34,948 nucleotides of DNA from Anaerotruncus sp. (GCA_021770005.1 JAETRV010000026.1:1-34948), one strand, 5' to 3'; positions 24,201 through 32,124 are shown, numbered from the stretch's first letter. The notes: generated by a model not told the origin, from the sequence alone. A program made the numbers and translations.

Positions 24201-24259
24201 TAGGGCTTGTTTGAAAATAGAGAAAAAGACGGTGATTTCGATTTTTCAAACAGCCCCTA
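24201..24259. mobile_element. MITE-like element, short deletion form
   Basis: 59 bp with the same ends as the element at 5786-5950 (TAGGGCTTGTTTGAAAA and TTTTTCAAACAGCCCCTA), including the inner AGAAAAAGACGGTG.TTTCG. It looks like an internal-deletion derivative. TA lies at both borders. It is in the same orientation relative to the downstream gene as the long copy and again lies in the leader. Confidence 0.75.
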
Positions 24260-24268
24260 GTCAGTTAG

Positions 24269-24297
24269 AGTGTAACAGAATCCCCATGCGGATTCAA
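24269..24297 (-). promoter_or_regulatory. Promoter of the orphan substrate-binding protein gene
   Basis: On the minus strand TTGAAT (24292-24297), a 17-base spacer and TACACT (24269-24274). The MITE-like element begins about ten bases downstream of the -10. Confidence 0.65.
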
Positions 24298-24299
24298 TC

Positions 24300-24319
24300 T
24301 GATAAATGTGAATTTATCA
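24300..24319. promoter_or_regulatory. Perfect palindrome just upstream of the -35 box
   Basis: TGATAAAT-GTGA-ATTTATCA, perfect eight-base arms, ending two bases before the -35 of the substrate-binding protein promoter. The position suits an activator or repressor site; the regulator is unknown. Confidence 0.5.
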
Positions 24320-24394
24320 AGAACTCTTTCCGCGGGTGGCTTCCCGCTTTTTTCACCGCCTCCCAAAGCCCCCTCGGAAGGGATTGGGCAGGTT

Positions 24395-24661
24395 CTAATG
24401 GTTGGGCAGACCTGCCCTTCTGTTCTTCAACAGCTCCTCCCCTATCCGGGCAATCTCCCGGCGGGTCTGTTCCCGCGTTTCTGCGGACAGGTCCTGTGGC
24501 GGCAGCAGGATGCTCTTGGAACAGGCCCCGTTTTTCTTCCAACGCGTATAGATAATCTTGTTGTAGGCCCCGTCAGGATGGATGATCCCGCGTTCCCGGT
24601 CCCCGAGGTCTATGACTCTGTCAACATCCACCATCCCATAGCGCCCCGCATCAAATAACAT
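24395..24661 (-). CDS. Hypothetical protein, 88 aa
   Basis: A soluble, charged 88-aa ORF with no recognised family: DVDRVIDLGDRERGIIHPDGAYNK, then a Trp-Lys-Lys turn and a helical Arg/Glu-rich end (ETREQTRREIARIGEELLKNRR). It is called on its protein-like composition and the AGGTGG six to seven bases before the ATG at 24661; overlapping plus-strand frames look unlike proteins. It stands between the substrate-binding protein gene and the divergent MATE gene. No promoter or terminator is certain. Confidence 0.55.
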   Translation of the reverse strand: MLFDAGRYGMVDVDRVIDLGDRERGIIHPDGAYNKIIYTRWKKNGACSKSILLPPQDLSAETREQTRREIARIGEELLKNRRAGLPNH

Positions 24662-24751
24662 AGGCCCCCACCTCTCCCCCCATCTTTATGTGCCGGCCCG
24701 CCTGTCCTATGTTTTTGAATGGAAGAAAAGAGGGCATTGGAGGCAAATCGC

Positions 24752-24780
24752 TTTGCGTTTGCCGGTAACCATGGTATAAT
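24752..24780 (+). promoter_or_regulatory. Promoter of the second MATE gene
   Basis: A perfect TATAAT (24775-24780) with TTTGCG or TTGCGT at 17 or 16 bases. The leader is about 110 bases. Confidence 0.7.
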
Positions 24781-24896
24781 ACTATTGTAACATCACCGCA
24801 GAGAACCCAAACGCCCCAGGATGTGGGCGGTTTCGCGATAGCGGCTCAGAAACTGACATTTTAAAAATTTACATCCCTTGGAAAAGAGGAGACAGG

Positions 24897-26273
24897 ATGA
24901 AACAGGACATGGACTACCGTTTCTCACATGAGAAGATGCCCAAACTGATCGTTTCGCTCGCGGCGCCAGCGATCGCCGCACAGGTAATCAACGCACTCTA
25001 CAACATTGTGGACCGGATGTATATCGGGCAGATGCCCGGGGACGGCACACAGGCGCTCACCGGCGTGGGGGTGACCTTTCCGATTATTATGATGGTTTCC
25101 GCCTTTGCCGCGCTGGTGGGCTTCGGCGGTGCGCCGCTCTCGTCGATCAAGATGGGGGAGGGGGACCGGGAAGGCGCGGAGCGGATCTTGGGGTTCTGCT
25201 TCTCGATGCTGATTGGCTGTGCGCTGGTCCTGACCATCCTGCTGCTGCCCACCCAGGACTATCTGCTCCCGCTTTTCGGCGCAAGCCCGGAAACCATGCC
25301 CTATGCCTCCAGCTATCTGCGGATCTATCTGACCGGCACGATCAGCGTGCAGCTTGCGTTGGGGATGAACCAGTTCGTCTCGGCGCAGGGATTTGCCAAA
25401 ACCGCGATGTTCACCGTCTGTATTGGCGCTGCCCTCAACATCCTCCTCGACCCGATCCTGATTTTTGGGCTGGGGATGGGGGTGCGCGGTGCGGCGTGGG
25501 CGACTGTCATTTCGCAGACCGTCTCGGCAGTCTGGGTGCTGTCCTTCTTTTTCTCCAACCGTTCCAATCTGCGGCTGCGGGTCAAAAACATGAAGTTTGA
25601 ATGGAAGATCGCATGCAATGTCCTGGGGCTGGGGCTGTCCCCGTTTATCATGCAGAGCACCACGAGCCTTGTGCAGGTGGCATTCAATTCCTCCCTCGCT
25701 TACTATGGCGGGGACCTCTATGTCGGCGCAATGGTCATCCTCAACAGCGTGATGCAGTTTGCGCTGATGCCAGCCATGGGGGTTGCGCAGGGGGCACAGC
25801 CGATCATCGGCTACAACTATGGTTCGGGCGACCACGACCGCGTCCGCTCGGCAATCCGGTACAGCACCTTCTTCTGCGTCCTGTTCTCCGGGGTGGTCTG
25901 GACGCTCACCGTCTTTTTCCCCACCATCCCGGTGCGGATGTTCACCCGGAGCCCCGAACTGATCGAACTCACCGCCCAGACCATGCGGGTATTTTTCCTC
26001 GGCATCCTGATCTTTGGATTTCAGATTGCATTCCAGCAGGCATTCGTTGCGCTCGGACAAGCCAAGGTTTCGATCTTCATCGCCGCGCTGCGCAAGCTGA
26101 TCCTCTTGATCCCGCTGATCCTCTTCCTGCCGAAACTGCTGCCCTCCCCGGTTTGGGGGGTCATCATCGCAGAACCGGTTGCGGATACGATCGCCGCGAC
26201 CACCTGCATTATCCTTTTCCGGCTTCGGCTCCGCACACTGCTGCACCCAGAGGACCGGGCCGGCAGACCTTGA
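24897..26273 (+). CDS. MATE-family multidrug/cation antiporter (second copy)
   Basis: A 458-aa, 12-helix MATE exporter. AAPAIAAQVINALYNIVDRMYIG at helix 1, GGAPLSSIKMGEGDREGA, LNILLDPILIFGLGMGVRGAAWATVIS and GVAQGAQPIIGYNYGSGD are family hallmarks of the MepA-like branch. GAGGAGA lies upstream of the ATG at 24897; a second ATG four codons in is possible. It has its own promoter and no adjacent regulator gene, unlike the MATE gene at 15.6 kb. Sequence divergence between the two shows they are not recent duplicates. Confidence 0.93.
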   Translation: MKQDMDYRFSHEKMPKLIVSLAAPAIAAQVINALYNIVDRMYIGQMPGDGTQALTGVGVTFPIIMMVSAFAALVGFGGAPLSSIKMGEGDREGAERILGFCFSMLIGCALVLTILLLPTQDYLLPLFGASPETMPYASSYLRIYLTGTISVQLALGMNQFVSAQGFAKTAMFTVCIGAALNILLDPILIFGLGMGVRGAAWATVISQTVSAVWVLSFFFSNRSNLRLRVKNMKFEWKIACNVLGLGLSPFIMQSTTSLVQVAFNSSLAYYGGDLYVGAMVILNSVMQFALMPAMGVAQGAQPIIGYNYGSGDHDRVRSAIRYSTFFCVLFSGVVWTLTVFFPTIPVRMFTRSPELIELTAQTMRVFFLGILIFGFQIAFQQAFVALGQAKVSIFIAALRKLILLIPLILFLPKLLPSPVWGVIIAEPVADTIAATTCIILFRLRLRTLLHPEDRAGRP

Positions 26274-26309
26274 GCGGCCCTGTTTTTCTGCCTCAGGGAG
26301 GTAGCCCTC

Positions 26310-26432
26310 AAATGTGCCCAAGAGGAATTCCGCGTCCTGCGGGACGCGGCGGGGGCTCTGCCCCTCGACCCCGCAGCCTTTGAAAAGGCTGGCGAAACTT
26401 TTTTCACCACGATTTTTCAAACAGGCTCTTAC
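26310..26432 (-). repeat. Hairpin-rich intergenic repeat, copy F
   Basis: Read on the minus strand: TAAGAGCCTGTTTGAAAAATC end, then AAAAGTTTCG, a CAGCC-TTTTCAAA-GGCTG hairpin, GGGGTCGAGGGGC-AGA-GCCCC, and the CGCA-loop hairpin (26330-26349, stem CCGCGTCC). The distal modules are missing. It lies between the convergent MATE and LacI genes, so here it is downstream of both. Confidence 0.82.
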
Positions 26433-26436
26433 GGAA

Positions 26437-26475
26437 AAAACATGCAGGGATACCCCGTGTATCCCTGCATGTTTT
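26437..26475. terminator. Bidirectional terminator of the LacI gene and the second MATE gene
   Basis: A perfect 17-bp stem (AAAACATGCAGGGATAC / GTATCCCTGCATGTTTT) with a five-base loop and A/T tracts on both sides, ten bases past the lacI-type stop. Confidence 0.92.
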
Positions 26476-26485
26476 CGTTTTGTAA

Positions 26486-27514
26486 TCAGTCGATATTTTC
26501 CTTGATTTTAATGACCGTCCCTGTGATATGGTCCTGTGGGACCACCTGTTTCCCGCTCATATAATAATCAAACATCAGCTGGATGGAGCAGCGCCCCTGT
26601 TCCACCGGCTCCTGCCCGATCGTAAAATTGATAACCCCATCCCGCACGAGCTGCCGGGTGGTTTCGATCTCATCATAGGAGAGCACGTAAATCCGGTCCT
26701 GACGCCCCAGCTCGGTGACCGCCCGGCAGACCCCTGCCCCACCGGCTGCGACGATATAGATACAGTTGATATCCGGATGGGCGCAGAGCGCCTGCATCGT
26801 GGGCTGATAGACATATTCATCATTATCGAGCGATTCAAAGACATCCACCAGCCTGTAGGGGACCTTTTTCTCCCGAAGGGTGCGTGAGAAGCCGCGGATG
26901 CGCTCGTTGTGGCCCTTGATCTTGAGGGACCCGGTGACAATCAGCAGGTTGAGCCGGGAGGGGTTCATCATGGAGAGCAGCCCCGCGGCGACGCTGCCCC
27001 CGCGCAGATAGTCCGACCCGACATAGCAGAGCCGCTTTGTGCCGGTCAGGTCGGTATTGACGGTGATAACCGGGATCCCCGATTCGATCAGCCGGTTGAG
27101 GAAGCTGCGTATTTCATGGGTATCAACCGTAGAGACGCAAAGCGCCTGGCAGCCTGCATCCACCAGCCCCTGGATCGCCCGGATGTGTGTCTGAACATCG
27201 TATCCCTCCACCCGGGACAGCTCAACCGTTACGCCGAAATCCGCATATTCCGCCTCTGCCTGCCGGAAGCCTGTGACGACGTCTTCATAAAAAGCGTTGC
27301 CAATCCCAGGCAGGAAACACCCGATTTTGAGCGGCTGTTTACGTGCCGCGAGGATTTTTCCAGCGCGGTTCGGCTCATAGCCCAGGTCGTTTGCAATCTG
27401 GCGCACATGAGCCGCAATTTCGGGTTTCACCCCCGACCGGTTATGCAGCACCCGGTCAACTGTCCCGCGGGATACCCCCGCCGCCGCTGCGATCTGTTTG
27501 ATTGTGGCCGGCAT
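26486..27514 (-). CDS. LacI-family sugar-responsive repressor
   Basis: A 342-aa LacI/GalR regulator. The N-terminal HTH and hinge read TIKQIAAAAGVSRGTVDRVLHN and GYEPNRAGKILAARK; from about residue 62 a periplasmic-binding-protein fold of the ribose-binding type follows (KIGCFLPGIGNAFYEDVVTGF, TVNTDLTGTKRLCYVGSDY). It is in the direction of, and just downstream of, the sugar operon (xylulokinase, DUF4867, isomerase) and is the obvious regulator of it, acting at the paired GTGC-x-CG-x-GCAC sites near 32.0-32.1 kb. GGGAGG lies ten bases before the ATG at 27514; the ATG at 27523 is too close to it. The hairpin cluster at 27552-27876 forms its upstream region. Confidence 0.92.
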   Translation of the reverse strand: MPATIKQIAAAAGVSRGTVDRVLHNRSGVKPEIAAHVRQIANDLGYEPNRAGKILAARKQPLKIGCFLPGIGNAFYEDVVTGFRQAEAEYADFGVTVELSRVEGYDVQTHIRAIQGLVDAGCQALCVSTVDTHEIRSFLNRLIESGIPVITVNTDLTGTKRLCYVGSDYLRGGSVAAGLLSMMNPSRLNLLIVTGSLKIKGHNERIRGFSRTLREKKVPYRLVDVFESLDNDEYVYQPTMQALCAHPDINCIYIVAAGGAGVCRAVTELGRQDRIYVLSYDEIETTRQLVRDGVINFTIGQEPVEQGRCSIQLMFDYYMSGKQVVPQDHITGTVIKIKENID

Positions 27515-27551
27515 GCACTTCATTCCTCCCAAATTGCAGTTTGAAAAGATA

Positions 27552-27876
27552 GGCGGAGCGGCTTTCTGCCGCTCTGCCCACCCAGACCGTCAAAAAAGTC
27601 GATAGGGAGACTTTTTTTGACAGATTTTATTTTTGTCCGGACATGTGCCGGACAAAAATTCCTCAAAGCGTAAAACCGTTCGTAGGGCGGTTTTACAAGA
27701 GGAAGGGTGGTGCTGGCGGGGAAACAAGCGAGATGATGCGAGTGCGGCCCGCAGGCCGCCTTTCGGAGCGCAACCGCCGTAGACGGCTCTTAGCGCGTAG
27801 TCCGGGTTCCTCGTCCAGCAGTTTGCCAATAAAATCGGCAAACTGAATAGGCGGAGCGGCAGAAAGCCGCTCCGCC
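27552..27876. repeat. Cluster of six perfect or near-perfect hairpins upstream of the LacI gene
   Basis: In order: GGCGGAGCGGC-TTTCT-GCCGCTCTGCC (27552-27578); GTCAAAAAAGTC...GACTTTTTTTGAC (27589-27621); TTTTTGTCCGG-ACATGTG-CCGGACAAAAA (27630-27658); GTAAAACCG...CGGTTTTAC (27670-27696); AGTTTGCC...GGCAAACT (27820-27844); GGCGGAGCGGC-AGAAA-GCCGCTCCGCC (27850-27876). Between the fourth and fifth is the GCGCAACCGCC / GGCTCTTAGCGCG module of the repeat family (27740-27800). The first and last hairpins are the same sequence with the loop inverted. No gene is seen in 27515-27932. The last hairpin may end the operon transcript. Confidence 0.8.
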
Positions 27877-27932
27877 CAATCCTATTCTACACCTTTTTCG
27901 ACAGGATTACCAGCAATTTGTGTCGATATGCT

Positions 27933-29417
27933 TTATACGAATGGATTTTCGTCGCGATAGAGCATCCCCTTCGGCTGGTTGAACGCGATGTCCGGTACGC
28001 CGAGATAGTCAAAGATGGTATAAAGCGCCTTGCCCACATGCCCGAACGCCACCGCGCCATGGTGCGGATACCGCTTGGAGATCAACACATGACGGTAGAA
28101 CCTGCCCATCTCGGGGATCGCAAAGACGCCGATGCCGCCAAACGACCGGGTCGCGACCGGGAGCACCTCGCCCTGTGCGATATACGCCTGAAGCGAAGTG
28201 TCCGCGTTCGAGTGCAGCCGGAAGAAGGTGATACCGCCCGCCGCGATGTCCCCTTCGAGGGTGCCGCGGGTGAAGTCCGGGTCGCCGCCGTTCTCGAGCA
28301 GACGGTTCTGGATCAGCTGGTATTTGACCGCGCCCGCCTTCAGGCGGCAGAACGGGGTGTTCCCGCAATGGAAGCCCATGAAGGTGTCGTGCAGGGTATA
28401 CGGGTATTTGCCCTCGATATCCTCTTGAAACAGGTCGGCCGGAACCGAGTTGTTGATATCGAGCAGGGTGACCGGCGCTCCGGTGACACAGGCGCCGATA
28501 TACTCGCTGACCGCGCCATAGATGTCCACCTCACAGGCGACCGGGATACCGCGCGAAGCCAGCCGGCTGTTGACATAACACGGCTCAAAGCCGAACTCTT
28601 TCGGGAACGCGGGCCAGCATTTGTCCGCGAATACGACATAGTCCCGGGAGCCTTTGTTGGCCTCGGCCCAGTCGAGCAGGGTCAGCTCAAACTGCGCCAT
28701 GCGGGGCAGCAGGTCGGGGTACTGGTTGCCCTGTACACCCAGCTCGGCCGCCATATCCGCGACCACCCCTTCGATCCGGGAATCCCCCTCATGCGCTTTG
28801 TAGGCGACCAGCAGGTCCAGCTCGGAGTTCTCCTGGATCTCGATGCCGAGATCATAGAGCGCCTTGATCGGCGCATTGCAGGCGAAGAAATCCTGCGGAC
28901 GGGGCCCGAAGGTGATGACCTTGAGCGAGCTCAACCCGATCAAGGTGCGCGCGACCGGCAGGAAATCGGTAATCATCCCGCAGATTTCCTCGGCGGTGCC
29001 GACCGGGTACTCGGGGATCACCGCTTTCAGCTTGCGCAAGCCGAGGTTATAGGAGCAGTTGAGCACGCCGCAGTAAGCGTCGCCGCGTCCATTAATGAGG
29101 TCTTTGCCGGTTTCCTCGGCAGCGGCGGCATACATCACCGGGCCGTTGAAATATTGGGCGATCAAGGTTTCGGGGGTTTCGGGGCCGAAGTTGCCCAGAT
29201 AGACAAACAGCGCATTGCAGCCGGCGGCTTTGACGTCCTCGACCGCCTTCAGCATGTCCTTTTCGTTCTCCACCGCAACCTTGCACTCGTAGATGCTGCC
29301 GCCCTTTGCGGTGTAGGCGTCCACAATCGCCTTGCGGCGGCGCTCGGACAGCGAAACGATGAAGCAGTCGCGCGAGACGGCGATGATACCAAGCTTGACT
29401 TCAGGGATATTTTTCAT
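27933..29417 (-). CDS. L-fucose/L-arabinose isomerase family protein (FucI-like aldose-ketose isomerase)
   Basis: A 494-aa sugar isomerase of the FucI/AraA superfamily, converting an aldose to the ketose with Mn2+. The metal ligands are placed as in E. coli FucI: Glu296 in ACEVDIYGAVSEY and Asp320 in LLDINN are 24 residues apart, the same distance as Glu337 and Asp361 there; the third ligand is probably a His of HHGAVAFGH (452-460). It is about 100 residues shorter than FucI, as in the FucI-like branch of unknown sugar. AGGAGAG lies about nine bases before the ATG. It is the last gene of the operon xylB-like, DUF4867, isomerase. Confidence 0.9.
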   Translation of the reverse strand: MKNIPEVKLGIIAVSRDCFIVSLSERRRKAIVDAYTAKGGSIYECKVAVENEKDMLKAVEDVKAAGCNALFVYLGNFGPETPETLIAQYFNGPVMYAAAAEETGKDLINGRGDAYCGVLNCSYNLGLRKLKAVIPEYPVGTAEEICGMITDFLPVARTLIGLSSLKVITFGPRPQDFFACNAPIKALYDLGIEIQENSELDLLVAYKAHEGDSRIEGVVADMAAELGVQGNQYPDLLPRMAQFELTLLDWAEANKGSRDYVVFADKCWPAFPKEFGFEPCYVNSRLASRGIPVACEVDIYGAVSEYIGACVTGAPVTLLDINNSVPADLFQEDIEGKYPYTLHDTFMGFHCGNTPFCRLKAGAVKYQLIQNRLLENGGDPDFTRGTLEGDIAAGGITFFRLHSNADTSLQAYIAQGEVLPVATRSFGGIGVFAIPEMGRFYRHVLISKRYPHHGAVAFGHVGKALYTIFDYLGVPDIAFNQPKGMLYRDENPFV

Positions 29418-29432
29418 GGATGCTCTCTCCTC

Positions 29433-30056
29433 TTATTTTATGGTAATATTTTCTCCGCTCAGGCCGACAAAAGCGCCTTCCTTTGCTTCGTTGGAATCCG
29501 GATGGGCGATCAGCCATTTGTTGCGGGCGCGCAGGAACCGGTCTTCCAGCGTCTCCGGCTGGATTGCCGGCATATCGGTATTGGTGCCGCGCGGCAGCAC
29601 GACCGCCACTCGGAACCCCTCCTTGCCCGGCATGGTCACCGGCGCATAGTGCAGGGTGGTTTCATAGAGCAGAACCGCGGTTCCCGCCGGAGCGGAGAAC
29701 GCCTCGACTTCGCTGGTGTCCAGCCTGCCGTCCTGCACCTTTTGGAGCGATGCGACCAGAAACACCATGTCATCGTCCGGGATATTCAGTTCGCTGTTGC
29801 GGTGGTATTCCAGGCAGTTCAGTTTCTGGTTGTGGCCGTTGCAGTAGCCGACCTGCACCGGCATCCCGCCGAACACCCTTTCCGCGACCTTCTGGGAGAC
29901 CGGCAGTGCCTCAGCCGCCGGGTCGCTGGGGACATAGATGGTGTGATCGGCCGGTTTTTCGCTCGTCTCGCGGACCAGCTTGAGCAGGGGGGCAAAGTCA
30001 TACCCCTCGACCACCTTGCCATAAACGGCAAACTCCTTGTCAAATACAGATTTCAT
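29433..30056 (-). CDS. DUF4867 family protein in a sugar catabolic operon
   Basis: A 207-aa soluble protein of DUF4867, recognised from MPVQVGYCNGHNQKLNCLEYH, LYETTLHYAP and VLPRGTNTD. The family has a cupin-like look; His85, Glu89 and His136 are candidate metal ligands, and the closest functional idea is a sugar epimerase, lactonase or ligand-sensing cupin, none proven. It sits 15 bases before the isomerase gene and after the xylulokinase gene, suggesting a step on the same sugar. AGGAGGG is nine bases before the ATG at 30056. A hairpin repeat fills the gap to the kinase gene. Confidence 0.85.
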   Translation of the reverse strand: MKSVFDKEFAVYGKVVEGYDFAPLLKLVRETSEKPADHTIYVPSDPAAEALPVSQKVAERVFGGMPVQVGYCNGHNQKLNCLEYHRNSELNIPDDDMVFLVASLQKVQDGRLDTSEVEAFSAPAGTAVLLYETTLHYAPVTMPGKEGFRVAVVLPRGTNTDMPAIQPETLEDRFLRARNKWLIAHPDSNEAKEGAFVGLSGENITIK

Positions 30057-30074
30057 CGGATGGTTCCCTCCTTC

Positions 30075-30340
30075 TAAGGATCTATTTCGCATCTTTGAGG
30101 GCGCTTTTTCTCTTGTAAAAAGCGCCCTCTTGCCGCTTCGCGGCAATTCACCCGAAAAATACGCTTCACAGGATAAAGTGTTCCGCGCTCTGCGGAGCGC
30201 GGCCAAAGGCTCTGCCTTTGGAATCCGCGATTTTTTGGAAAAAATCGAGTAAAACTTTTCGTTTTTCCAAAACCAAAAGTTTCGTCCACCTTTTCAAAGG
30301 TGGCGGGGTCGAGGGGCGGAGCCCCCGTTGCGCCCAGGCA
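30075..30340 (-). repeat. Hairpin-rich intergenic repeat, copy H (full copy plus an opposed partial copy)
   Basis: The main copy (30075-30265, minus orientation) has AAAGGC-AGA-GCCTTT, the CGCA-loop hairpin (30183-30202, stem CCGCGCTC), CTTTATCCTGTGAAGCG, TTTTTCGGGTGAATTG, GCCGC-GAA-GCGGC (30130-30146) and GGGCGCTTTTT-ACAAGAG-AAAAAGCGCCC (30099-30127), then CAAAGATGCGAAA toward DUF4867. A partial copy in plus orientation follows (30266-30340): AAAAGTTTCG, CCACCTTT-TC-AAAGGTGG and GGGGTCGAGGGGCGGAGCCCC, reaching the kinase stop codon. Confidence 0.87.
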
Positions 30341-31864
30341 TTAAAGCGTGGAAAGCGTGTGGAAACTCTCCCGCAGAGCGGGATAGAGCGACCGGTAGAG
30401 CTGGTAGAACGGCTCATACTGCGCGGAGGCTTCCGGGTCAGGCTGCTGGGCGGGGTTGGTGCGGATCATGGCGTGGCAGGCGTCCTGCACGCTGGGGTAG
30501 AGCCCCGCACCCACTCCGGCGAGGATCGCCGCGCCGAGCGCCGGACCCTCTTTGGAGACGACCGTTTTGACCGGGCAGCCGTAAACATCCGCGAGCATCT
30601 GCCGCCAGAGCGGGCTGCTTCCGCCGCCGCCACAGGCGAGCATCTCGGTCGAGACGACCCCCATCCCGCGCAGGACGTCGAGACACTGGCGCTGGGAATA
30701 GGTGACCCCCTCCATCACCGCGCGCAGCAGGTCATACTTGGTGTGGATCGCCGACAGCCCGAAGAACACCCCGCGGCTGTTCTCATCGAGCAGCGGGGAC
30801 CGCTCGCCCATCAGATAGGGCAGGAAGAGCAGCCGGTTCGCGCCGATCGGGATACGTTCGGCCTGTTTGTCCATCAGGTAGTAGGGGTCCACCCCCATGC
30901 CTGCCGCGGTCTGCATCTCTTCGGTGAAAAAGTTATCCCGCAGCCATTTGAGCGAAAGCCCCGCCGCGAGGGTGCAGCTCATCACCGTCCACGCACCCGG
31001 CACTGCGGCGCAGAAGGTGTGTACCCGACCCTCAGGATCGATGGTGACCTGATCCGAATGTGCGAACACGACGCCCGAAGTGCCGATCGTGGTGAACGCC
31101 TTGCCGGACTCCACGACGCCGGTGCCGACCGCCGCCGCCGCATTGTCGCCCGCGCCGCCCACGACCGGGGTGCCCGCTGCAAGGCCGGTGAGGGCAGCGG
31201 CCTCCGCCGTGACCTGCCCGGTGACCTCACAGGATTCATACATCTTCGCGAGTAGGGATTGATCGATCCCGAGTTTTTCGAGAATCTCGTCCGACCAGCA
31301 GCGGTTGGGGACGTCGAGCAGGTTCATGCCCGACGCATCCGAAACCTCGGTGGCAAAGACACCGGTCAGTTTATACCGGATGTAATCTTTCGGGAGCAGG
31401 ATATGGCGGCACTTTTCATACAGCTCCGGCTCGTTGCGGCGTACCCAGAGGATTTTTCCAGCGGTGAACCCGGTGAGCGCGGGGTTGGCGGTGATCTCGA
31501 TCAGCCGCTGTTTGCCGACCAGCTCGGTGATCTCCGCACATTCGCGGGAGGTGCGGCCGTCACACCAGATGATGCTTTTGCGCAGCGGCTCGCCCGCCTC
31601 GTCGAGCATGACCAGCCCATGCATCTGCCCCGAAAGGCCGACCCCCTTGACCGCTTCCGGCGCAACGCCGCTTTCCTCCATCACCCGGCGGATGGTGGCC
31701 GCTGCCGCATTCCACCAGTCAGCGGGGTCCTGCTCTGCCCAGCCATTCTGGGGCTGGTAGAGCGGGTATTCCACCGTGGCCGAACCGGCGACATTCCCGC
31801 CCTGATCGAATAGGACGGTCTTGGTACCCGAGGTACCGAGGTCAATACCAATCAAATAATCCAT
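30341..31864 (-). CDS. xylB: Xylulokinase-family sugar kinase (FGGY)
   Basis: A 507-aa FGGY carbohydrate kinase that phosphorylates a ketose with ATP, giving a ketose phosphate for central metabolism. YLIGIDLGTSGTKTVLFD is the N-terminal phosphate motif, SGQMHG (78-83) is the xylulokinase substrate signature, GGAGDN carries catalytic Asp240, and ACGGGGSSPLWRQMLADV is the adenosine site. Since the operon has a FucI-like isomerase and no xylose isomerase, the true substrate may be xylulose, ribulose or fuculose. AGGAGGG is eight bases before the ATG. It is the first intact gene after the LacI-controlled promoter. Confidence 0.93.
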   Translation of the reverse strand: MDYLIGIDLGTSGTKTVLFDQGGNVAGSATVEYPLYQPQNGWAEQDPADWWNAAAATIRRVMEESGVAPEAVKGVGLSGQMHGLVMLDEAGEPLRKSIIWCDGRTSRECAEITELVGKQRLIEITANPALTGFTAGKILWVRRNEPELYEKCRHILLPKDYIRYKLTGVFATEVSDASGMNLLDVPNRCWSDEILEKLGIDQSLLAKMYESCEVTGQVTAEAAALTGLAAGTPVVGGAGDNAAAAVGTGVVESGKAFTTIGTSGVVFAHSDQVTIDPEGRVHTFCAAVPGAWTVMSCTLAAGLSLKWLRDNFFTEEMQTAAGMGVDPYYLMDKQAERIPIGANRLLFLPYLMGERSPLLDENSRGVFFGLSAIHTKYDLLRAVMEGVTYSQRQCLDVLRGMGVVSTEMLACGGGGSSPLWRQMLADVYGCPVKTVVSKEGPALGAAILAGVGAGLYPSVQDACHAMIRTNPAQQPDPEASAQYEPFYQLYRSLYPALRESFHTLSTL

Positions 31865-31884
31865 ATGGACGGTCCCTCCTTATG

Positions 31885-31990
31885 ATTTCGTCGAACGCTT
31901 TTTGGGGGCACCTCGAACACGGCCACCGTCAGCAGGACCAGGCCTTGGACCACCCGCTGCCAGTTGGAGCCGGTACCGCGGTCACTGGGA
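31885..31990 (-). pseudogene. Probable 3' remnant of a sugar ABC-transporter permease gene
   Basis: A minus-strand open stretch reads GTGSNWQRVVQGLVLLTVAVFE (in two overlapping parts: GTGSNWQRVVQG and VQGLVLLTVAVFE). This resembles the C-terminal end of RbsC/XylH-type sugar permeases, where a W-Q-x-V-x-x-G helix closes the protein. Nothing upstream in the frame looks like the rest of a permease, and the frame runs into the kinase start. It lies in the operon leader between the promoter and xylB, where transporter genes usually stand. A chance resemblance is possible because the match is short. Confidence 0.42.
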
Positions 31991-32025
31991 GAAAGCCCAT
32001 GGCATCCGGGTACCAATTCGCCAGC

Positions 32026-32037
32026 GTGCACGAGCAC
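32026..32037. promoter_or_regulatory. LacI-type operator, downstream copy
   Basis: GTGCACGAGCAC: a 12-bp near-palindrome with central CG, symmetric at 10 of 12 positions, identical to the site at 32098-32109. It is about 87 bases into the operon leader. Confidence 0.7.
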
Positions 32038-32097
32038 AAAAAACGTTTCAAAAATTTCTTTGTTTTTTTTCGTCAAACCACCCGAAAGAGAGCTTTC

Positions 32098-32109
32098 GTG
32101 CACGAGCAC
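32098..32109. promoter_or_regulatory. LacI-type operator, promoter-proximal copy
   Basis: GTGCACGAGCAC, identical to 32026-32037 and 72 bp away (near seven helical turns). It is centred about 15 bases downstream of the expected transcription start, a normal repressor position, and would allow looping with the other copy. Confidence 0.75.
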
Positions 32110-32124
32110 ATACTTCTACAATCA

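Noticed and set aside
24924-26420. A 498-codon minus-strand open frame across the second MATE gene
   Set aside because: It is antisense to an unmistakable membrane transporter; its Arg/Asp/Gln/His-rich translation is the usual mirror of hydrophobic codons.
32041-32060. Catabolite-responsive element (cre) near GAAACGTTTTTT in the sugar-operon leader
   Set aside because: The spacing of the conserved TG, AA and CG positions does not fit the cre consensus.
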